In this document: piece after piece, positions 32,182-44,085 of the stretch
Numbering within the stretch: the first letter of the stretch is position 1
Layout: every line of letters begins with the position of its first letter
NCBI GenBank assembly: GCA_036583965.1
Contig: JAZBQD010000007.1
Span: forward strand, 1,054,001 to 1,118,000
Length of the DNA: 64,000 bases
Source of the DNA: Prunella strophiata
Lineage: Eukaryota; Chordata; Aves; Passeriformes; Prunellidae
Direction of reading: 5' to 3'
The notes under the pieces: generated by a model
Told to the model about the DNA's origin: nothing
Seen by the model: the letters and a program-made list of their open reading frames with translations, nothing else
Databases searched by the model: none
Made by a program: the position numbers and the translations under genes

Positions 32182-32667
32182 ATGTGCTCCCGCCAGGACA
32201 AAGATCAATGCCACCAGCAGGAACGGTCCTGCTGCCACAGCGGCGGATCTGCTTGCCACGGGAGCAGTGGCGGATCTGGTTGCCACGGGAGCAGTGGATC
32301 TGGCTGCCACGGGAGCAGTGGCAGATCTGGTTGCCACGGGAGCAGTGGATCTGGTTGCCACGGGAGCAGTGGATCTGGTTGCCATGGCAGCAGTGGATCT
32401 GGCTGCCACGGGAGCAGTGGCGGGTCCAGTTGCCAAAGGAGCAGCGGATCCGGATGCCATGGAAGCAGTGGCGGATCCGGTTGCCACAGGACCAGCGGAT
32501 CCGGTTGCCAAAGGAGTAGCGGATCCGGTTGCCACGGGAGTGGTGGTGGATCCAGTTGCCATGGGAGCAGTGGATCTGGTTGCCATGGGAGCAGCGGGGG
32601 ATCCTGCCATGGAAATCAGCAGGAGTGCCAGCAGCAAATCTACCAAGTGTCCTCAAATATGAAGTGA
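32182..32667 (+). CDS. EDCH: EDCH, Cys-His repeat EDC protein
   Basis: This 161-residue protein lies in a single coding exon (acceptor TTTCCCCAGCAG ends at 32171). It begins MCSRQDKDQCHQQERSCCH and continues with about 14 units of GCHGSSGSG or GCHGSSGGSG type (24-27 bp). It ends with a Gln-rich tail, NQQECQQQIYQVSSNMK. Regular Cys-His spacing in a Gly/Ser matrix and Gln/Lys-rich ends are features of the EDCH group, which is thought to be disulfide-linked and transglutaminated in cornifying epithelium. The same first ten residues occur in the gene at 35833, so the two are paralogues. The polyadenylation signal is at 32832-32837. The symbol is given at group level; several numbered EDCH genes exist in birds. 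Confidence 0.8.
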   Translation: MCSRQDKDQCHQQERSCCHSGGSACHGSSGGSGCHGSSGSGCHGSSGRSGCHGSSGSGCHGSSGSGCHGSSGSGCHGSSGGSSCQRSSGSGCHGSSGGSGCHRTSGSGCQRSSGSGCHGSGGGSSCHGSSGSGCHGSSGGSCHGNQQECQQQIYQVSSNMK

Positions 32668-34209
32668 TCACCCCACCAGCTGCAGGTGATTCACAGGAAT
32701 GCCCTGGATCCTGTGCCACACTCTGAAAGCTTTGCATGTGCCCAGCAATTTCCAAGGACAATGTGTCCTTCCCTTCCTTCCCTCCCCTGGTGTGTCCTGT
32801 AACCTGTCCTGAGCTTCTCTGTGGGTGCTGAAATAAACGCTTTGCTCACGCTGGCACTGTTGTGTCTGGATCAGTCTGTGACTTCATCTGAGCCACCATA
32901 ATCCATAATTTCAGAGAGGTTTTGAGCCAAAGAGTCCTATAGACAAAGAACCCTCTTTTTTTCACCGTTTAGCCCCAAAATGCTGCCCCTGGGGGAGGGA
33001 CTTCGACATCTTGGTGGCAAACCCACAGCCAGCCTTTCTAGAAATGCTGTGCCCAGCCCTGCCAGAGCTCTGGGTCATACCAGGGGTGTTGCTCTATCTT
33101 ACACAATGAGCTGCTATATTTCTTCCCAGCTTGTAATTAAAACGAATTGGGTAATTTATTGCTCTGGTATTGCCATTCATGAAATGGATGTTACCATGAT
33201 AAGATTGTTCTCGAGTGCGTCAGGAGGATCAGAAATTTCTGGCATTGCTGAAAAGGGTGCAGGCAGCAGCTCACTCCCTGCTTTCAGAGCAGGGGTGGCT
33301 TGGGAAGGCTCCTTGTCCAAATCCCAATCTGGGATTTGCCTTGAGCCCCCCAATTCAAAACCAATTTCCAAGGCACATCAAGGTGTCCAACCACAAAATG
33401 TAGAGGTGCCCATTATTAACAAACTCAGAGCAATTAAAACACAAGGAAACAAACAGAGGGAGATGCCAAGAGCCAAAAATTCCTTCAAGTGTTTTTTTAC
33501 TAGAGGTCATTGACCACATTTCTGCTGAGGCCAGAACAAAACCAATTGAAGAGCAGCAACCAAACCCAGGCACAGTTTGTCCTGACACTGTTCTAGATCA
33601 TGGCAGAAGTTTAGCAACACAAAGAAGCTTCAGGTTGTTCACCTGGTTCCTTCACCTGCCCTGTCCTCCCACCTTTCCCAAAATCCTCTGGTTTGGGTGC
33701 CAGCACAATATGGATGGGTTTTGGATGGCAGGAACCACTCAGCCTCCATCTCCTTGTGGTCCCCATAAAATCTCAATCAATATGGACAAAGACAAATCAA
33801 AGGCAGGAGAGCTCAGGAGGAAGGGAAATATTTTCCAACCAGTGTTTTCCAAGCCTTTTCACACCAATAAAACCACTGCACTTCCCAGATGGTAAAATCC
33901 AAATTTCAGCCTTTCTTTGCTTCCTGTTCAACGATTGCAATGTCTTCCATAAGCAGTGACAGAAAAGAGCCAAACCAGCTCCATGGTCCTAAAGAATTCC
34001 CAGCCCACGCAGCAGAAAGGAACAGGGAGTATCCCAAATTATTGCCTCTCATGAGCTCTCCTGTGGGAATAGCACCGGGATTTGCTGGCCAATTAGGAGC
34101 TAATTGGGGATCAGGGAAAATACAAAAAAGGGTGTTCCTGCAGCTCTGGAGAAAGTCCCAAGGGTCTGCCAGTTGCCCACAGCTGTGTGTGGCTGAGGGC
34201 TCCTGTGGG

Positions 34210-34266
34210 ATTCCTCCTCATCCTCCCCCTCCTCCTCCTCCTCCTCCTCCTCCTCCTCCTCCTCTG
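34210..34266 (+). repeat. CTC microsatellite
   Basis: About a dozen CTC units, preceded by imperfect CCTCATCCTCCCC. Confidence 0.9.
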
Positions 34267-34529
34267 GCAGCACTGGAACTGCTCACCTGGAATAAAACCA
34301 TGGCATGGCTCTGGAATTGTTCCCAGGCTGAGACTCAACCACATAATTAAGCACCTTGCTAATCCTGGATCATTACCCAGGGCAGGGCTTATTCCTTCCA
34401 AAAATAAGAATTCCAGCTGCTGGTGGTCCTCCTGGCAGGAAACCTTGGGCTTTTCTCATCCCCCCCACAGTGTTTTGATTGGTTCTAAGAGGAACGATCC
34501 AACGATGATTCCAGGCAAATCCCAAAATC

Positions 34530-34925
34530 CCTGAGGTTTTTGGAAAAGCCCCCCAAGGCCATCGAGTCCAAGCTGTGCCCTGATCCCCACCTTGTCACCA
34601 ATGCAGAGGGTCACAGCCAGGCCTTCCTTGGACACCTCCAGGGATGGTGACTCCAAACCCCTTCCAAGGCCTGACTGCACTTTCCAGGAAAAAATTCCTC
34701 CTGATTCCCACCTGAGCCTCCTGTCAGGGAGTTGTGCAGAGCCAGAAATTCCCCCTGAGCCCCCTTTTCTCCAGGCTGAGTCCCCCCAGCTCCCTCAGGA
34801 GCTCTCCAGCTCCTATCCCCAGCTCCATTCCCTTCTCTGGACCCACTCCAGCCCCTCTTTCCATGCGGGCCCAGAACTGGACACAGTGCTGGACATTCCC
34901 CTCACCATGCCCAGCACTAGAGGGA
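34530..34925 (-). mobile_element. CR1 LINE fragment, reverse
   Basis: GGCCTTCCTTGGACACCTCC, AATTCCTCCTGATTCCCACC and CAGAACTGGACACAGTGCTG match the reverse complement of CR1. Confidence 0.8.
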
Positions 34926-35376
34926 ACTTCCTGCTAAAGCAGAATTTCCTCCTTTCCCAAAGCTGTTTTTGGCACTTCAGGGCCCATCTCAGTTTTTAGG
35001 GGAGTTGCAGGCCCAGAGAACCACAGGACATTCTGGAGGGAAGTTGTGGTTCTGGGGGTGAGACACCTTCTCCCCCTGAACCCAAAGCACTCCCGGGGTG
35101 TGATCAACACCAAACCTGACCTGGGGAAACCAGGGCCACCCACACGGCTCCCCCAGCCCGGCCCCGTGCAGGCAGAGCCAGCAATTAAAGTTCTGTGGAC
35201 AGGAAAGGCGACCTATGAGGAGAGGCAATCCCAGCGTGGATCAGGTGAGTCACCCCAGGAGCCTGAGAAATGGGGAGGCAAAAAAATAAAAAAAAAAAAA
35301 GCCACCAGCGAATTAAATGAACAGGCAGAGCTGAGGGACAGGGAGGGGCTTCTCCAGGTGGTGTGTGCAGAGAGGG

Positions 35377-35451
35377 TATAAAAGTGCTCCTGTCCCCAAA
35401 AGCTTCATTCCCTCTCATCCTGCCTCATCTGTTCCTGCACGAGCAGCTCAG
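35377..35451 (+). promoter_or_regulatory. TATA box and non-coding exon 1 of the second EDCH gene
   Basis: TATAAAAG is at 35377-35384. Exon 1 ends CTCAG at 35451 before GTAAGA. The acceptor TGTGTCCCCACAG ends at 35814. Confidence 0.8.
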
Positions 35452-35832
35452 GTAAGAGCTGGGGGGCTCCAGAACCCTCGGGGGGGTGGGGGGATGAGTT
35501 TGGACCCCCACACCTGGAACGGGGCTGGGATTTGTTCTGGGGTGGGTGAGGAGGGAGCCCAGGGGTTCAGAGGGAGCAGAGGTGGCGATGTGGAGGGAGG
35601 GAGGGTCTGGGGTCTTGGCTCTGGCTTTGGAAAGCCAGGCACGGCCTGGGTGTCCCCAACGCTTTCGGTGGGACAATGCCAGGGGGGAAAGGACCCAGTG
35701 CAAGCTTTGAAAGAGAATATGGGATCTGGTTGAGGCTGGGAAAAGGAACACCCGTATTCCTCTTGCCTGGAAGGGCAGGAGCAGGAAGGAAACGCCCCTG
35801 CTGTGTCCCCACAGGTGACCCAGCACAGCAGC

Positions 35833-38800
35833 ATGTGCTCCCGCCAGGACAAGGACCAGTGCCACCGGCAGCAGCGCCAGAGCAGCGGCGGCTGTCACAG
35901 CTCGGGGGGTGGCGGCTGTCACAGCTCCGGTGGCAGCTCCGGGGGCTGCCACAGCTCCGGTGGCAGCTCCGGGGGCTGTCACAGCTCCGGTGGCAGCTCC
36001 GGGGCTGTCACAGCTCCGGTGGCAGCTCCGGGGGCTGCCACAGCTCTGGCGGTGGCGGCTGTCACAGCTCCGGTGGTGGCGGCTGTCACAGCTCGGGCGG
36101 TGGCGGCTGTCACAGCTCGGGTGGTGGCGGCTGTCACAGCTCCGGTGGCAGCTCCGGGGGCTGTCACAGCTCCGGTGGTGGCGGCTGTCACAGCTCCGGT
36201 GGCAGCTCCGGGGGCTGTCACAGCTCCGGTGGCAGCTCCGGGGGCTGTCACAGCTCCGGTGGCAGCTCCGGGGGCTGTCACAGCTCCGGTGGTGGCGGCT
36301 GTCACAGCTCCGGTGGTGGCGGCTGTCACAGCTCCGGTGGTGGCGGCTGTCACAGCTCCGGTGGTGGCGGCTGTCACAGCTCCGGTGGCAGCTCCGGGGG
36401 CTGTCACAGCTCCGGTGGTGGCGGCTGTCACAGCTCCGGTGGCAGCTCCGGGGGCTGTCACAGCTCCGGTGGTGGCGGCTGTCACAGCTCCGGTGGTGGC
36501 GGCTGTCACAGCTCCGGTGGTGGCGGCTGTCACAGCTCCGGTGGCAGCTCCGGGGGCTGTCACAGCTCCGGTGGCAGCTCCGGGGGCTGTCACAGCTCCG
36601 GTGGCAGCTCCGGGGGCTGTCACAGCTCCGGTGGCAGCTCCGGGGGCTGTCACAGCTCCGGTGGCAGCTCCGGGGGCTGTCACAGCTCCGGTGGCAGCTC
36701 CGGGGGCTGTCACAGCTCCGGTGGCAGCTCCGGGGGCTGTCACAGCTCCGGTGGCAGCTCCGGGGGCTGTCACAGCTCCGGTGGTGGCGGCTGTCACAGC
36801 TCCGGTGGCAGCTCCGGGGGCTGTCACAGCTCCGGTGGTGGCGGCTGTCACAGCTCCGGTGGTGGCGGCTGTCACAGCTCCGGTGGCAGCTCCGGGGGCT
36901 GTCACAGCTCCGGTGGCAGCTCCGGGGGCTGTCACAGCTCCGGTGGTGGCGGCTGTCACAGCTCCGGTGGCAGCTCCGGGGGCTGTCACAGCTCCGGTGG
37001 CAGCTCCGGGGGCTGTCACAGCTCCGGTGGTGGCGGCTGTCACAGCTCCGGTGGCAGCTCCGGGGGCTGTCACAGCTCCGGTGGCAGCTCCGGGGGCTGT
37101 CACAGCTCCGGTGGTGGCGGCTGTCACAGCTCCGGTGGCAGCTCCGGGGGCTGTCACAGCTCCGGTGGTGGCGGCTGTCACAGCTCCGGTGGCAGCTCCG
37201 GGGGCTGTCACAGCTCCGGTGGCAGCTCCGGGGGCTGTCACAGCTCCGGTGGCAGCTCCGGGGGCTGTCACAGCTCCGGTGGCAGCTCCGGGGGCTGTCA
37301 CAGCTCCGGTGGCAGCTCCGGGGGCTGTCACAGCTCCGGTGGCAGCTCCGGGGGCTGTCACAGCTCCGGTGGCAGCTCCGGGGGCTGTCACAGCTCCGGT
37401 GGCAGCTCCGGGGGCTGTCACAGCTCCGGTGGTGGCGGCTGTCACAGCTCCGGTGGTGGCGGCTGTCACAGCTCCGGTGGCAGCTCCGGGGGCTGTCACA
37501 GCTCCGGTGGTGGCGGCTGTCACAGCTCCGGTGGTGGCGGCTGTCACAGCTCCGGTGGCAGCTCCGGGGGCTGTCACAGCTCCGGTGGTGGCGGCTGTCA
37601 CAGCTCCGGTGGTGGCGGCTGTCACAGCTCCGGTGGCAGCTCCGGGGGCTGTCACAGCTCCGGTGGTGGCGGCTGTCACAGCTCCGGTGGCAGCTCCGGG
37701 GGCTGTCACAGCTCCGGTGGCAGCTCCGGGGGCTGTCACAGCTCCGGTGGCAGCTCCGGGGGCTGTCACAGCTCCGGTGGCAGCTCCGGGGGCTGTCACA
37801 GCTCCGGTGGTGGCGGCTGTCACAGCTCCGGTGGCAGCTCCGGGGGCTGTCACAGCTCCGGTGGCAGCTCCGGGGGCTGTCACAGCTCCGGTGGCAGCTC
37901 CGGGGGCTGTCACAGCTCCGGTGGTGGCGGCTGTCACAGCTCCGGTGGCAGCTCCGGGGGCTGTCACAGCTCCGGTGGCAGCTCCGGGGGCTGTCACAGC
38001 TCCGGTGGTGGCGGCTGTCACAGCTCCGGTGGTGGCGGCTGTCACAGCTCCGGTGGCAGCTCCGGGGGCTGTCACAGCTCCGGTGGTGGCGGCTGTCACA
38101 GCTCCGGTGGTGGCGGCTGTCACAGCTCCGGTGGCAGCTCCGGGGGCTGTCACAGCTCCGGTGGTGGCGGCTGTCACAGCTCCGGTGGCAGCTCCGGGGG
38201 CTGTCACAGCTCCGGTGGCAGCTCCGGGGGCTGTCACAGCTCCGGTGGCAGCTCCGGGGGCTGTCACAGCTCCGGTGGCAGCTCCGGGGGCTGTCACAGC
38301 TCCGGTGGCAGCTCCGGGGGCTGTCACAGCTCCGGTGGTGGCGGCTGTCACAGCTCCGGTGGCAGCTCCGGGGGCTGTCACAGCTCCGGTGGCAGCTCCG
38401 GGGGCTGTCACAGCTCCGGTGGCAGCTCCGGGGGCTGTCACAGCTCCGGTGGCAGCTCCGGGGGCTGTCACAGCTCCGGTGGTGGCGGCTGTCACAGCTC
38501 CGGTGGCAGCTCCGGGGGCTGTCACAGCTCCGGTGGTGGCGGCTGTCACAGCTCCGGTGGTGGCGGCTGTCACAGCTCCGGTGGCAGCTCCGGGGGCTGT
38601 CACAGCTCCGGTGGCAGCTCCGGGGGCTGTCACAGCTCCGGTGGTGGCGGCTGTCACAGCTCCGGTGGCAGCTCCGGGGGCTGTCACAGCTCCGGTGGTG
38701 GCGGCTGTCACAGCTCCGGTGGTGGCGGCTGTCACAGCTCCGGTGGCAGCTCCGGGGGCTGTCACAGCTCCGGTGGTGGCGGCTGTCACAGCTCCGGTGG

Positions 38801-38948
38801 CAGCTCCGGGGGCTGTCACAGCTCCGGTGGTGGCGGCTGTCACAGCTCCGGTGGTGGCGGCTGTCACAGCTCCGGTGGCAGCTCCGGGGGCTGTCACAGC
38901 TCCGGTGGCAGCTCCGGGGGCTGTCACAGCCCAGGATGGGGTTTTTAG
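35833..38948 (+). CDS. EDCH: Giant EDCH-like Cys-His-Gly-Ser repeat protein, one frameshift
   Basis: The start MCSRQDKDQCHRQQRQ equals that of the gene at 32182. Roughly 110 units follow, of two kinds: 24 bp (CHSSGGGG) and 30 bp (CHSSGGSSGG). The first frame is lost near 36001, where CTCCGGGGCTG has four G instead of five. Downstream the Cys-His frame is one base over and stays open to TGA at 38946-38948. Allowing for one missing base the product would be about 1,038 residues, over six times its paralogue. No Gln-rich C-terminus is found: the last CHS codons run into the 50-bp minisatellite and end PGWGF. It is either a pseudogene or a functional giant with one sequencing error and a lost tail. 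The EDCH assignment rests on the shared N-terminus and Cys-His repeats. Confidence 0.68.
35886..38930 (+). repeat. Mixed 24/30-bp coding minisatellite
   Basis: Two unit types, TGTCACAGC(T)CCGGTGGTGGCGGC (24 bp) and a 30-bp form with GGCAGCTCCGGG inserted, alternate irregularly. Longer blocks with the same order of units recur, so segments of several units have been duplicated together. Confidence 0.9.
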
Positions 38949-41900
38949 GGCTGGATGTTCTCCAGAGCCAGGAACACAGCCCAGGATGGGGTTTTAGGGC
39001 TGAGATGATCTCCAGAGCCAGGAACACAGCCCAGGATGGGGTTTTAGGGCTGGGATGTTCTCCAGAGCCAGGGACACAGCCCAGGATGGGGTTTTAGGGC
39101 TGGGATGTTCTCCAGAGCCAGGAACACAGCCCAGGATGGGGTTTTAGGGCTGGGATGTTCTCCAGAGCCTGGGACACAGCCCAGGATGGGGTTTTAGGGC
39201 TGGGATGATCTCCAGAGCCAGGGACACAGCCCAGGATGGGGTTTTAGGGCTGGGATGATCTCCAGAGCCAGGGACACAGCCCAGGATGGGGTTTTAGGGC
39301 TGGGATGATCTCCAGAGCCAGGGACACAGCCCAGGATGGGGTTTTAGGGCTGGGATGATCTCCAGAGCCAGGGACACAGCCCAGGATGGGGTTTTAGGGC
39401 TGGGATGATCTCCAGAGCCAGGGACACAGCCCAGGATGGGGTTTTAGGGCTGGGATGTTCTCCAGAGCCAGGGACACAGCCCAGGATGGGGTTTTAGGGC
39501 TGGGATGATCTCCAGAGCCAGGGACACAGCCCAGGATGGGGTTTTAGGGCTGGGATGATCTCCAGAGCCAGGGACACAGCCCAGGATGGGGTTTTAGGGC
39601 TGGGATGATCTCCAGAGCCAGGGACACAGCCCAGGATGGGGTTTTAGGGCTGGGATGATCTCCAGAGCCAGGGACACAGCCCAGGATGGGGTTTTAGGGC
39701 TGGGATGATCTCCAGAGCCAGGGACACAGCCCAGGATGGGGTTTTAGGGCTGGGATGATCTCCAGAGCCAGGGACACAGCCCAGGATGGGGTTTTAGGGC
39801 TGGGATGATCTCCAGAGCCAGGGACACAGCCCAGGATGGGGTTTTAGGGCTGGGATGATCTCCAGAGCCAGGGACACAGCCCAGGATGGGGTTTTAGGGC
39901 TGGGATGATCTCCAGAGCCAGGGACACAGCCCAGGATGGGGTTTTAGGGCTGGGATGATCTCCAGAGCCAGGGACACAGCCCAGGATGGGGTTTTAGGGC
40001 TGGGATGATCTCCAGAGCCAGGGACACAGCCCAGGATGGGGTTTTAGGGCTGGGATGATCTCCAGAGCCAGGGACACAGCCCAGGATGGGGTTTTAGGGC
40101 TGGGATGATCTCCAGAGCCAGGGACACAGCCCAGGATGGGGTTTTAGGGCTGGGATGATCTCCAGAGCCAGGGACACAGCCCAGGATGGGGTTTTAGGGC
40201 TGGGATGATCTCCAGAGCCAGGGACACAGCCCAGGATGGGGTTTTAGGGCTGGGATGATCTCCAGAGCCAGGGACACAGCCCAGGATGGGGTTTTAGGGC
40301 TGGGATGATCTCCAGAGCCAGGGACACAGCCCAGGATGGGGTTTTAGGGCTGGGATGATCTCCAGAGCCAGGGACACAGCCCAGGATGGGGTTTTAGGGC
40401 TGGGATGATCTCCAGAGCCAGGGACACAGCCCAGGATGGGGTTTTAGGGCTGGGATGATCTCCAGAGCCAGGGACACAGCCCAGGATGGGGTTTTAGGGC
40501 TGGGATGATCTCCAGAGCCAGGGACACAGCCCAGGATGGGGTTTTAGGGCTGGGATGATCTCCAGAGCCAGGGACACAGCCCAGGATGGGGTTTTAGGGC
40601 TGGGATGATCTCCAGAGCCAGGGACACAGCCCAGGATGGGGTTTTAGGGCTGGGATGATCTCCAGAGCCAGGGACACAGCCCAGGATGGGGTTTTAGGGC
40701 TGGGATGATCTCCAGAGCCAGGGACACAGCCCAGGATGGGGTTTTAGGGCTGGGATGATCTCCAGAGCCAGGGACACAGCCCAGGATGGGGTTTTAGGGC
40801 TGGGATGATCTCCAGAGCCAGGGACACAGCCCAGGATGGGGTTTTAGGGCTGGGATGATCTCCAGAGCCAGGGACACAGCCCAGGATGGGGTTTTAGGGC
40901 TGGGATGATCTCCAGAGCCAGGGACACAGCCCAGGATGGGGTTTTAGGGCTGGGATGATCTCCAGAGCCAGGGACACAGCCCAGGATGGGGTTTTAGGGC
41001 TGGGATGATCTCCAGAGCCAGGGACACAGCCCAGGATGGGGTTTTAGGGCTGGGATGATCTCCAGAGCCAGGGACACAGCCCAGGATGGGGTTTTAGGGC
41101 TGGGATGATCTCCAGAGCCAGGGACACAGCCCAGGATGGGGTTTTAGGGCTGGGATGATCTCCAGAGCCAGGGACACAGCCCAGGATGGGGTTTTAGGGC
41201 TGGGATGATCTCCAGAGCCAGGGACACAGCCCAGGATGGGGTTTTAGGGCTGGGATGATCTCCAGAGCCAGGGACACAGCCCAGGATGGGGTTTTAGGGC
41301 TGGGATGATCTCCAGAGCCAGGGACACAGCCCAGGATGGGGTTTTAGGGCTGGGATGATCTCCAGAGCCAGGGACACAGCCCAGGATGGGGTTTTAGGGC
41401 TGGGATGATCTCCAGAGCCAGGGACACAGCCCAGGATGGGGTTTTAGGGCTGGGATGATCTCCAGAGCCAGGGACACAGCCCAGGATGGGGTTTTAGGGC
41501 TGGGATGATCTCCAGAGCCAGGGACACAGCCCAGGATGGGGTTTTAGGGCTGGGATGATCTCCAGAGCCAGGGACACAGCCCAGGATGGGGTTTTAGGGC
41601 TGGGATGATCTCCAGAGCCAGGGACACAGCCCAGGATGGGGTTTTAGGGCTGGGATGATCTCCAGAGCCAGGGACACAGCCCAGGATGGGGTTTTAGGGC
41701 TGGGATGATCTCCAGAGCCAGGGACACAGCCCAGGATGGGGTTTTAGGGCTGGGATGATCTCCAGAGCCAGGGACACAGCCCAGGATGGGGTTTTAGGGC
41801 TGGGATGATCTCCAGAGCCAGGGACACAGCCCAGGATGGGGTTTTAGGGCTGGGATGATCTCCAGAGCCAGGGACACAGCCCAGGATGGGGTTTTAGGGC

Positions 41901-42283
41901 TGGGATGATCTCCAGAGCCAGGGACACAGCCCAGGATGGGGTTTTAGGGCTGGGATGATCTCCAGAGCCAGGGACACAGCCCAGGATGGGGTTTTAGGGC
42001 TGGGATGATCTCCAGAGCCAGGGACACAGCCCAGGATGGGGTTTTAGGGCTGGGATGATCTCCAGAGCCAGGGACACAGCCCAGGATGGGGTTTTAGGGC
42101 TGGGATGATCTCCAGAGCCAGGGACACAGCCCAGGATGGGGTTTTAGGGCTGGGATGATCTCCAGAGCCAGGGACACAGCCCAGGATGGGGTTTTAGGGC
42201 TGGGATGATCTCCAGAGCCAGGGACACAGCCCAGGATGGGGTTTTAGGGCTGGGATGATCTCCAGAGCCAGGGACAATTGGGA
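38930..42283 (+). repeat. 50-bp minisatellite, about 67 copies
   Basis: The unit of 50 bp (GGACACAGCCCAGGATGGGG, then TTTTAGGGCTGGGATGATCT, then CCAGAGCCAG) repeats with exact period. The first five or six copies carry variants (GATGTTCT, GGAACACAG); the rest are nearly invariant. It starts inside the coding array of the second EDCH gene. The unit contains TTTTAGGG and is open on neither strand for long. Confidence 0.95.
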
Positions 42284-42385
42284 CAATGGTGGCACTGGGA
42301 CCATCGGGGTGGTGGCACCTCAGCTGCCCCTGCCAGCTGCCGTGTCCCCACGGGTCACCGCAGCAAAGGCCATGCAGGAATCGGC

Positions 42386-43075
42386 TCCCAAAGCCTCCCC
42401 AGGGCTCCCAGAGCCTCCCCAGGGCTCCCAGAGCCTCCCCGGGGCTCCCAAAGCCTCCCCGGGGCTCCCAGAGCCTCCCCGGGGCTCCCAAAACCTCCCC
42501 GGGGCTCCCAAAGCCTCCCCGGGGCTCCCAAAGCCTCCCCGGGGCTCCCAAAGCCTCCCCGGGGCTCCCAGAGCCTCCCTGAGGCTCCCAAAGCCTCCCC
42601 AGGGCTCCCAAAGCCTCCCTGGGGCTCCCAAAGCCTCCCCAGGGCTCCCAAAGCCTCCCCAGGGCTCCCAAAGCCTCCCCAGGGCTCCCAAAGCCTCCCC
42701 GGGGCTCCCAAAGCCTCCCCGGGGCTCCCAAAGCCTCCCCAGGGCTCCCAAAGCCTCCCCGGGGCTCCCAAAGCCTCCCCAGGGCTCCCAAAGCCTCCCC
42801 GGGGCTCCCAAAGCCTCCCCAGGGCTCCCAAAGCCTCCCCAGGGCTCCCAGAGCCTCCCCGGGGCTCCCAAAGCCTCCCCGGGGCTCCCAAAGCCTCCCC
42901 AGGGCTCCCAGAGCCTCCCCGGGGCTCCCAAAGCCTCCCCAGGGCTCCCAAAGCCTCCCCGGGGCTCCCAAAGCCTCCCCGGGGCTCCCAAAGCCTCCCC
43001 GGGGCTCCCAAAGCCTCCCCGGGGCTCCCAAAGCCTCCCCAGGGCTCCCAAAGCCTCCCCAGGGCTCCCAATCCC
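42386..43075 (+). repeat. 20-bp minisatellite, about 34 copies
   Basis: Unit GGGGCTCCCAAAGCCTCCCC with a few G/A and A/G variants. Twenty is not a multiple of three, yet all frames are open on both strands because the unit has no stop codon. No gene is supported. Confidence 0.92.
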
Positions 43076-44085
43076 AGTCTTGCAGAAATCCCAAAACCCT
43101 CTCCCCAACCCCCAGAATCTCCTACTGGACCCCACAGCCCCCAGGGCTTCCCAAGACTGTCCCGACCCCATGGAGCTTCCCCACCACACCTTCCCACTTC
43201 GGGAGGCTCCTAAAATCCAGGTTGGACAGTTTTTATTGGGTTTTTGTGGTGTTACAACCGTTTATGTGAGAAGGGGAAAAATAAGCAGGAAAAAATGCCT
43301 TTGGGATATTTACAGTGCAGAAAGATCTCCCTGAAAATCCCAGATGAGCCCCCTCAGCCAGAGCTGGAGGACTGGCTGCAGCTGAGATGCATTTTTGGTG
43401 TATCCACCCCCCAAAAAAACCCGTGGGAATTTTGCTGGTGACTCCAAATGAGCTGGAGATGAGCTCCCAGCAATGAACCTTCAATTTCCCCCCAGGAATT
43501 GCCACTCTGGGTTTGTTTCCTGACTCAAATAATCACCCTGCTCATCCCAGCCCTATTAACCAGGGATTTTTCACTTTCTCCCCATTAATAACTGGGGTGA
43601 AGGGGCTGAGATTTCAGCAGGGTTGAGATTTTTGCTGTTTATGAGAAAAAAAAAAGATAAAATCTGCCCCAAACCACCCCCCCCCAAGCCTTCAAAGCTG
43701 CATTTTTAAAGCACCCTGAGGAGACACCGCTGGAGCGTGGGGACCGAAGGGGACATGGGGGTATTTTTGCCTCATGGAGGTAAACTGGTGGAGCTGGGCA
43801 TGGTCCTCACTCGCCCCAGGATGTGCCTGGCCTGGAAGGAGGAGCAGGGAAAGCCTGGAAGGAGATCCAGCATCGGAGCAATCCAGGGATCCTATGGAAA
43901 GGGAGGAAAACCCACGGGGGGTTCACCCACGGCCACCCCAAAACCTGGCAGGACTCGAGTCCCTCCCTCCAGCCCGCTCTGCTCGGTGCCCAATTACTGC
44001 TCAGGTTTGTCGTCCCTGATTTTTCAAGTTTCTCTGAAGCCTTCTGATGTTTACATTCTTGTGCAGAACTTTCTCACACACTTTT
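43076..44085. other. Intergenic, no gene seen
   Basis: AATAAA in minus orientation at 43232-43237 and a TGACTCA at 43521-43527. No coding exon recognised. Confidence 0.45.

Larger units (their letters stand above)
32838..35370. other. Intergenic, no gene seen
   Basis: Holds the CTC microsatellite and a CR1. The rest is unique sequence without EDC-type signals until the promoter at 35377. Confidence 0.5.

Noticed and set aside
35425..39027. Minus-strand frame of 1,200 codons with CDSPRSCHRS repeats
   Set aside because: Antisense of the EDCH array. The sense strand has TATA, exon 1, acceptor and a start shared with the paralogue.
38930..43075. CRISPR-like regular spacing of repeats
   Set aside because: The units are contiguous with no unique spacers, and the genome is a bird's.
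42255..43334. Plus-strand frame with PPGLPKPPRGSQS repeats
   Set aside because: The 20-bp unit lacks stops in every frame; no EDC promoter, acceptor or conserved ends.
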